In this document: positions 1 through 5,600 of the stretch, one piece after another | How the letters are laid out: each line of letters opens with the position of its first letter | Position numbering within the stretch: position 1 is the first letter of the stretch | DNA from: CAYOFK01 sp964403185 | Lineage (GTDB): Bacteria; Bacteroidota; Bacteroidia; Bacteroidales; VadinHA17 | DNA length: 6,024 bases | Reading direction: 5' to 3' | NCBI GenBank assembly: GCA_964403185.1 | Contig: CAYOFK010000165.1 | Coordinates: forward strand, 1-6,024 | The notes under the pieces: model-generated | Seen by the model: the letters and a program-made list of their open reading frames with translations, nothing else | Database searches by the model: none | Told to the model about the DNA's origin: nothing | Program-made: the position numbers and the translations under genes

Positions 1-70
1 CATTAGCTCAGTTGGCTAGAGCGTTTGACTGGCAGTCAAGAGGTCATCGGTTCGACTCCGATATGCTCCA
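1..70 (+). tRNA. tRNA-Ala (anticodon GGC), 5' end cut by window edge
   Basis: The cloverleaf can be folded by eye. The D stem is 6-9 with 19-22. The anticodon stem is 24-28 with 36-40, around a seven-base loop at 29-35 whose anticodon is GGC at 31-33, reading alanine GCC/GCU codons. The T arm is 46-62 with the TTCGACT loop. The 3' acceptor strand is 63-69 and the discriminator is A70. Only the last three bases of the 5' acceptor strand (CAT) lie in the window, so about four bases are missing. The acceptor strand has U at tRNA position 70, as expected for the G3:U70 alanine identity pair, but its partner is off the window. CCA is not encoded (CTAT follows), so it would be added after transcription. 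Confidence 0.95.
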
Positions 71-86
71 CTATCAAGCAAAAAAC

Positions 87-117
87 AAAAACCCCTGAAA
101 GGGGGTTTTTTATTTTT
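87..117 (+). terminator. Intrinsic terminator downstream of tRNA-Ala
   Basis: A-tract plus CCCC (87-95) pairs with GGGG plus T-tract (102-110). A T96-G101 wobble closes a GAAA tetraloop at 97-100, and the T-rich run continues to 117. The A-tract on the left makes the hairpin potentially bidirectional, but only the tRNA side has a transcript known to need it. It starts 17 bases after the tRNA discriminator base. Confidence 0.88.
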
Positions 118-131
118 CCGGAAACCGTTGA

Positions 132-293
132 AAGTATGCTTTCATAAGGGGTATTATTCCATTCACAGCCCGTTCTGACGGTGATCCAAGATTCATTGTT
201 GGACGCGATGATGAGATTAGCTTTTTTGAGGATCGTTTATCACACGCTTTACGCGGGAGATGTAGGCACTACGTCATCACTGGCAGTTGGGGG
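132..293 (+). pseudogene. Remnant resembling the N-terminus of an AAA/ORC-type ATPase
   Basis: After a TGA at 129-131 the frame is open without an ATG. From about residue 9 it reads like the start of ORC1/CDC6-like bacterial ATPases: a PFT motif, then DPRFIVGRDDEI with the usual GR(D/E)xE(I/L) box before the nucleotide-binding strand, then a charged helix, then YVITGSWG, the strand leading into Walker A. The GKT that should follow is absent. At 294 the frame passes into a sequence resembling an IS3 transposase. No start codon and no ATP-binding lysine remain, so it cannot be functional. The family resemblance is from memory of the motif pattern, not a search. A second + frame is also open across most of this stretch, so open frame alone is weak evidence. 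Confidence 0.42.
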
Positions 294-296
294 CAC

Positions 297-353
297 ACAC
301 CGGGCTTCAAGACTAAAGTAGTTCTTGAAGCCCTTAAGGAAAGGGAAACTATC
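297..353 (+). mobile_element. IS3-family OrfA transposase fragment
   Basis: The + strand frame here reads TPGFKTKVVLEALKERETI, which closely matches the N-terminal helix of OrfA proteins of IS3-family elements (typical form: (Y/F)xxEFKxKVVLEALKxxxTI, the start of the helix-turn-helix). The element's terminal repeat, the OrfA start codon and first residues, the rest of OrfA and all of OrfB are absent, so this is a scar of about 57 bp and not a mobile unit. It continues in frame from the ATPase-like remnant and runs antisense into the last codons of the glycosyltransferase, whose stop codon (349-351) falls inside it. Confidence 0.6.
302..333. repeat. Perfect 11-bp inverted repeat (hairpin)
   Basis: GGGCTTCAAGA at 302-312 pairs perfectly with TCTTGAAGCCC at 323-333 across a ten-base loop. 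It lies 15 bases past the stop codon of the minus-strand glycosyltransferase, where a transcription terminator would be expected, but no T-run follows on either strand, so it is not a canonical intrinsic terminator. It also coincides with the IS3 OrfA-like codons FKT...LEA, so part of the symmetry may be coding coincidence. It could still act as an RNA 3'-end stabiliser for the glycosyltransferase transcript. Confidence 0.6.
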
Positions 354-1422
354 GTTGCCAGAGATATTTCCTGGCCAATTGGGATGTTTTTTGAAAGACA
401 TTTTTTACGGAAATAGAATGCAGACATTCATATGTATTAAGAGGGCAAAGTTTTTTTTCATGACAGGGGGAGCAATGGATATCGGAGGAAATGACGGGAA
501 ACTTTTCTAAGTCCGGAGGATTCCAATATTTGTAGTCTACACTGCCATATATGGTAAGTGTAGGGATATCCAGGGCCACAGCCATATGTTTTGGACCTCC
601 ATCTCCTGTCACAATTATCGAACATTTTTGAATAAAAGCCCCAATTTGTTCAACGCTTGTCGGGGGGATAATCTTGAATATTTCAGCATATTTATAATTT
701 TTAGCCAGATTTTCAATCACCATCTGATCCTCCGGACCCCATAAAATCATTAGTTCAACCTCAAATTGTTCTATAATGATGGTCCCGAGTTCCAGGAATT
801 TATCCAAAGGCCATTTTTGTGTCAATGAACTTCCCGACACATACAGCCCAATGATCTTCCCATGAACACTTTTATGCTTCAAATATTTTGCTGCAAAATC
901 TTTGGCTTCCTGAGTTGGTGAGAGGTAATATTGTATCGGTGGATTTTTAATTCCAATTGGAATTAAAACACTGAGGTTTTTTTCTACAATATAGTGGGCA
1001 CCATCCATAAGTGGATTTCTTTCATTATAGAAAAAATTTCTAAGCCTTGGTAAACCAAATCTAAATCTTGCCCAGGCAAATAGCGTAATCAAAGAAGACC
1101 TTGGAATATTTATGAAATCAATACTTACATCAAAATGCCTGAACAACAATAAGAATAGAAATACAAGGAAGTGGCCTCTATCGTATTCCATTATTTCGTC
1201 GATATTCGGATTGTTCTTAATTATTCCGGAGAACCTCTTTGAAATAATAACAGTGATTTTAGAATGAGGAAATGTTTTCTTTAAAGCATAAAAAACCGGC
1301 GTTGTCAGGACGGTGTCTCCGAGTGGCTTCTGCCTAATAATAAGAATTTCAGGGACTTCTTTTTTTTCCAGAATCTCCTTCACATTCATTTTCACAAAAT
1401 AGAAAGTTATAAGTGTGATCAT
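349..1422 (-). CDS. Family 9 glycosyltransferase (heptosyltransferase-like)
   Basis: A 357-residue protein of GT-B fold, the usual length for ADP-heptose:LPS heptosyltransferases. These cytoplasmic, membrane-associated enzymes move a sugar from a nucleotide donor onto lipopolysaccharide core or a related glycan. Visible motifs in order: the N-terminal strand and loop ILIIRQKPLGDTVLTTP (residues 26-42, with the conserved GD at 35-36); GSSLTQKWP with the conserved Lys203-Trp204; TGDGGPKHMA (273-281), the family's DSGxxH donor-binding box with Asp274 and His279, where the usual Ser is Gly; and the C-terminal Cys cluster at 317, 320, 326 and 333. Acceptor and donor cannot be read from sequence. 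Met12 is an equally good start: it leaves a family-typical N-terminus, and neither start has a clear ribosome site. The last codons and stop overlap an IS3 remnant, so the extreme C-terminus may be altered. A decayed relative lies upstream. Confidence 0.9.
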   Translation of the reverse strand: MITLITFYFVKMNVKEILEKKEVPEILIIRQKPLGDTVLTTPVFYALKKTFPHSKITVIISKRFSGIIKNNPNIDEIMEYDRGHFLVFLFLLLFRHFDVSIDFINIPRSSLITLFAWARFRFGLPRLRNFFYNERNPLMDGAHYIVEKNLSVLIPIGIKNPPIQYYLSPTQEAKDFAAKYLKHKSVHGKIIGLYVSGSSLTQKWPLDKFLELGTIIIEQFEVELMILWGPEDQMVIENLAKNYKYAEIFKIIPPTSVEQIGAFIQKCSIIVTGDGGPKHMAVALDIPTLTIYGSVDYKYWNPPDLEKFPVISSDIHCSPCHEKKLCPLNTYECLHSISVKNVFQKTSQLARKYLWQR

Positions 1423-1734
1423 TCAACACTCAGTGAATTAATGCCTCTTTATCTTAAGATATGTCTTAATGCTTGCCAATGAGCCTCTCCTTTAAAAGTA
1501 TCATGAGGAAGATTAAAGATATAAAAATTCCCCGGGGCCCAAAATATCATTGTATCGACCTCCAATTGTTCTATTCATGATATTCCTAAGTTCCAGGAAC
1601 TTATACAATATCCATATGTGTTTCAACGAATTTCATGATACACACTATGGGATTTAATGTAAATGGAGTATTTTTAGTTCAGATCAAAACCATTAATATT
1701 AAGAAAGTTTCTTATTCAAAGGCCGTTTACAATT
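1423..1734. other. Divergent intergenic region of 312 bp
   Basis: This gap separates the minus-strand glycosyltransferase from the plus-strand methyltransferase-like gene, so both promoters should lie here or within the remnant it contains. About half is a decayed glycosyltransferase copy (about 1531-1690). Positions 1450-1461 form a perfect 12-bp palindrome, TATCTTAAGATA, on the upstream side of the glycosyltransferase, which could be an operator or chance in AT-rich DNA. I could not pick out a convincing Bacteroidota promoter (TAnnTTTG with an upstream TTTG) for either gene. No RNA gene was recognised. Confidence 0.6.
1531..1690 (-). pseudogene. Decayed fragment of a second family 9 glycosyltransferase
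   Basis: This stretch aligns with 731-890 of the intact glycosyltransferase gene at an offset of 800-801 bases, on the same strand. Over 731-840 about three-quarters of bases match by eye; beyond that the match fades. Read on the minus strand it gives S-stop-NSL, then WILYKFLEL (intact gene: WPLDKFLEL), then after a one-base insertion near 1575 IEQLEVDTMIFWAP (intact: IEQFEVELMILWGP). It therefore carries an in-frame TGA and a frameshift, and the catalytic-region Lys before the Trp is Ile. It corresponds to roughly residues 180-230 of the intact protein, and the rest of the gene is gone. The divergence suggests an old tandem paralogue typical of glycan gene clusters and not a recent duplication. 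Confidence 0.75.
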
Positions 1735-2409
1735 ATGATGAAATTTATCTTGTTCATCTTAGTATTAAGTATTGTTGGATTTCTAACAGGAAAGTTTATC
1801 AAACACAAATCCCTTTATCCTATTATGCCATTTCGTTATGATTTCAGGAAAAGAAGTGATACATTTTTAAAAGTCCTGGAATTATTAGATCAACGAAATG
1901 CTAAGATATTGATTGAAACAGGGACCTCCCGTGAAGGTCTGAAAGGTTCAAAAACGCAGGGAGCTGCCACCATCCTTTTTGGAAAATGGGCCAAGTTAAA
2001 TAATGCAGTTTTGCATTCTGTGGACAATAGTGAAGAATCTCTTAAGGTCTCACGGGAAGAGGTTTGGGCGCAAAAATTAGAAAATAATGTGAAGCTCCAT
2101 TTGTCAGATTCTCTTGAGTTTCTCGCTAATTTTAAAGAACCGGTTGATATGATTTATCTGGACAGTTACGATTACAGTGATCAACTGAATGAACAAATTA
2201 AAAGTCAAGTACATCATTTACAGGAATTTAAAAATATTGAAAACCGCCTTAACAAAGATTCAATTGTTCTGATAGATGACTGTGAATTACCCGGAGGGGG
2301 TAAAGGAAAGAAAGTAATCAATTATATGATTACAAAAGGCTGGAAAGTCTTCATAAAGGAATACCAGGTACTTTTAATGCATAAGGATTCTTTCGCTTTT
2401 TCAAAATAA
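1735..2409 (+). CDS. SAM-dependent methyltransferase-like protein, membrane-anchored
   Basis: A 224-residue protein. Residues 3-19 are strongly hydrophobic and followed by Lys/His-rich positions, consistent with a single N-terminal membrane anchor facing the cytoplasm. From about residue 55 it has the order of a class I Rossmann methyltransferase: ILIETGTSREG (58-68, the glycine-rich SAM-binding loop), HSVDNSEES (94-102, the acidic residue at the end of strand 2), DMIYLDSYDY (138-147, motif IV region) and IVLIDDCELPGGGKG (177-191). The acidic clusters at 143 and 181-182 resemble the metal-binding aspartates of O-methyltransferases of the Methyltransf_24 type. The substrate is unknown; the position beside glycosyltransferase genes hints at a sugar or lipid-linked glycan (inference). 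ATG at 1735 and 1738 are both possible starts, with AAAGG at 1718-1722 a weak, distant ribosome site. Met31 would remove the anchor and keep the whole catalytic domain. Confidence 0.72.
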   Translation: MMKFILFILVLSIVGFLTGKFIKHKSLYPIMPFRYDFRKRSDTFLKVLELLDQRNAKILIETGTSREGLKGSKTQGAATILFGKWAKLNNAVLHSVDNSEESLKVSREEVWAQKLENNVKLHLSDSLEFLANFKEPVDMIYLDSYDYSDQLNEQIKSQVHHLQEFKNIENRLNKDSIVLIDDCELPGGGKGKKVINYMITKGWKVFIKEYQVLLMHKDSFAFSK

Positions 2410-2443
2410 ATCAAAGAATGCAAGTTCCGGGTTTTACAACCAC

Positions 2444-2683
2444 TTACTTCAAAACAATTTTTTCACTCCGGACGGTTTTCTCACCGGTGATCCTCAACAG
2501 GTAGATCCCTCCGGGCTGATCACTGATATCAATTTCTTTAACGAAAGCATCCTTGAAATCCGCTTTAATCTCTTCCCGGTAGATCATTTTCCCGTTCATA
2601 TTGATGATTTCCAGTTGCACCGCATTCATTCCTCCTTTTATAATCACATGTACGAACCCCTCGGTTGGATTGGGATAAACAGA
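2444..2683 (-). other. Type IX secretion C-terminal sorting domain (type A)
   Basis: The last 80 or so residues of the surface protein begin SVYPNPTEGFVHVII, followed by LEIINMNGKMIYREE, then PGGIYLLRITGEKTVRSEK and IVLK at the end. This is the standard order of Por-secretion-system C-terminal domains: a YPNP turn, an N(x)nG-type strand pair, a GxYxLRI strand, and a short basic end. It directs passage through the outer-membrane T9SS translocon and is normally removed on export. Confidence 0.93.
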
Positions 2684-5600
2684 AGCGGTCATGGTCAATT
2701 CCAGTTCGTTAACATCAAGATTTCCGATAAAAATATCACCAGTACTGACCGGTCCGCAACTATTGGCATCGGAAACATCAATAGTGTAGGTTCCGGATTT
2801 CAGGTCTTCAAATTCCCCTGTTTGGTTCTGCACCGAACCCGGATTCAAGGTATAGGATAATGGAGTGGTGCCTCCTGATGCAAAAACGGTGATCATCCCG
2901 TCATTTGCGCCGCCGGCCGTCTCATCTGCAGATATTAACGAATCAATGCTGATGGCTTCGGGTTCACTAAGAACCAGGTTTTCCATGATCACAGGACCAC
3001 AATTATTGGCATCATTAACCTGAACCATATAGTTGCCGGAAGCCAATCCTGAAAAAATACCCGTTCCGTTGACCATATCGATCGGATCCAATTGATAGAT
3101 CAGTGGTTCAACACCACCGGTAGCAACGATATTGATTTCACCATCCTGTTGATCAAAACAGGTGATATCGGTTAGCGTTGAACTGAGGATCAGGATCTCT
3201 GTGGGCTGCATAATCTCTATACTGTCTGTTTTCCGGCATTGATTCAGGTCGCTAACCATGAGAGAATAAACACCTGCCTGGATATTATTCATGCTGCTTC
3301 CCATCCCTCCGTTTGACCAGAGGTAGTTATACGGTGGTGTACCTCCCTGAACAAGGGCATCAACCGCGCCATTGCTTCCGCCAAAACAACTGACATCCAT
3401 ATGATCAATAGAGACCCCGATAGGTTGGGGTTCCAGTATCTCAATATCTCCGGTCTCCATACAACCGTTGGCATCTGTCACTTCCACCATGTAAATGCCA
3501 GCGCCCAGATTGGTTGCTGTTGGTGTGTTCTGGCTGCCAGGATCATCCCACTGGTAGCTGTATGGCTGGATACCGCCTGAAACAATAACTGTAACTGCCG
3601 CATTATTGTCGCCATAACACAACAATTTATTTTCGGTTATCACTTTATTTTTTATTGGTCCGGGTTCTGAAACGGTAACATTTGTTTGGATTTCACAACC
3701 ATTTGCATCGGTAATAAGTATGGTATAGTCGCCGGAAGGCAGATTTTGAAACACACCTGTTTCATTAACAACATCACCAGGAGATAATGAATAGGTCATT
3801 GGTCCTGTTCCTCCGGTTCCGGCAATATTTATTTCGCCATCCTGATAGCCGAAGCATGTAATATCCATAACCAAAGAGCTGCTGATTATGAGCTCCGGCG
3901 GCTCCATGATCTCAATACCGGCCGTTCCCTGACATTGATTATCATCCGTAATGGTAAGAGTGTAAATACCAGCAACAATATTGTTCATACTGCTTCCCAT
4001 CCCCCCGTTTGACCACTGGTAGTTATACGGAGGTGTGCCCCCCTGAACAATCGCATCAACAGAGCCATCTTCCCCTCCAAAGCAGCTTACATTCATATAA
4101 TCAAAGGATATATTGATGGCCGGAGGTTCTTCTATTTTAATTTCTCCGGACTCAATGCAGCCATTTGAATCGGTGACTGCCACCGTGTAGATGCCGGCGC
4201 CCAGGTTGATTGCTGTGGGTGTGTTCTGGCTGGCAGGATCATCCCACAGATAGCTGTATGGTTCTGTGCCACCTGAAACAGTAAGGGTGGCCGCTGCATT
4301 TCTGTCACCATTGCAAAACAATTCATTATCAAGTACTATTTCACTCTGAATTGGCTCTGGCTCTGAAATGGTAACCCCTGCCCGGAACACACAATCATTG
4401 GCATCGGTAACGACTACTGTGTATGTTCCTGCCACCAAACCGGTCAGGTCTTCACTTGTGGCCCCGGTTGACCATTCATAGGCATAGGGCGGTGTACCTC
4501 CCTGAACAGAAAGGTCAGCAATTCCGTTTTGTTCACCAAAACACCTTACATCCTGTCCGGCAATGGTTCCTTCAAGTGGAGCATCGGGCTCATTTATAGT
4601 GACAAAAGCATAAACATGGCACTTGCGGTAATCATAAACAGTGACCATATAATCCCCGGCCTTCAGGCCAACAATGGTTGGGCAATCCTTTCCGATCTTC
4701 TGACCCTCTGAATCTTCCCAAACATAATGCAGGGTTCCCTGTGCGCCAAGGACGGTCACTGTAGCTTCGCCATCACTTCCCCCATAGCAACTGACATCTT
4801 TTTTAATATTGATAAAGGCCATGAATTCATTTTTGTTTGACACTATTGTAAAGCTTGTATCAGCCTGGCAGGCATTGGCATCAACGATCAGGATAGAATA
4901 AATTCCTTCTTTACCCAGGCTGTCTATATCCTTCTCATTTGACACGTATCCCTCCGGACCAGCCCATGAGTAGGAATAATCGGGGGTTCCTCCGTTAACA
5001 CTCAGACTAATGGCCCCATTTCCGCCTTCGGGGTATGCAATATCTGTAACTACTGAACCACCAAAAGAAACAGGTCCCGGTTCAGGTACAACAAAAGAAG
5101 CTGAAGCCGTACATCCGTTTTCATCGGTTGCCGTGATCTGGTAAACGCCTGCTGAAAGCCCGGACTGGTCTTCCATTGCAGGCTTTAAACCGGAACCGTC
5201 AGAAGTGGACCACAGGTAGGTTTTTGATCCGGTCCCGCCTGAAACTGTTATATCTACAGCCCCATCGTTCCCGTTGTAACAGCTTACGTTTGAAACCGAT
5301 CCATTTATTGTTATGGATGATCTTTCAAGTATGGAAACCGTTATGGAAACCGTTTGATTGTTTCCATCTGTTACCGTCACCGTATAGTCCCCGGCTGCAA
5401 GTCCGGTTGCTGTTGAATCTGTTAAGCCGGGGTCGTGGCTCCAGGAATAGGAATAGGGAGTTACACCAAAATACGGTGTTGCAACAAGTTCTCCGTCAGT
5501 GCCACCAATACAGCCGGGATACTTTATTTTTGAGAAAACCACGGTAAACGGATATTCATACTTAAAAACGAAACCGTCCATGGCCGGACTGCCGGTGTTT

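Noticed and set aside
325..510. 61-residue open frame on the + strand
   Set aside because: Antisense to the Cys-cluster end of the glycosyltransferase; out of frame with the IS3 remnant and without motifs.
1660..1734. Promoter for the methyltransferase-like gene (TATTTTTA near 1669)
   Set aside because: One base off TAnnTTTG and no upstream TTTG element at the right spacing; expected often by chance in AT-rich DNA.
1635..1841. 68-residue open frame on the + strand
   Set aside because: It overlaps the glycosyltransferase fossil and the methyltransferase-like gene in another frame, and has no recognisable motif.
2410..2443. Possible terminator between the convergent genes (GGTT-TTAC-AACC at 2430-2441)
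   Set aside because: Only four base pairs with no following T-run; too weak to call.
2717..5545. CRISPR or non-coding tandem repeat array
   Set aside because: The repeats are 225-258 bp, diverged and in frame with clear protein structure, so they are coding domain repeats.
5176..5547. 123-residue open frame on the + strand opposite the SprB array
   Set aside because: Low-complexity Arg/Leu/Ser composition produced by the antisense of a repetitive gene.
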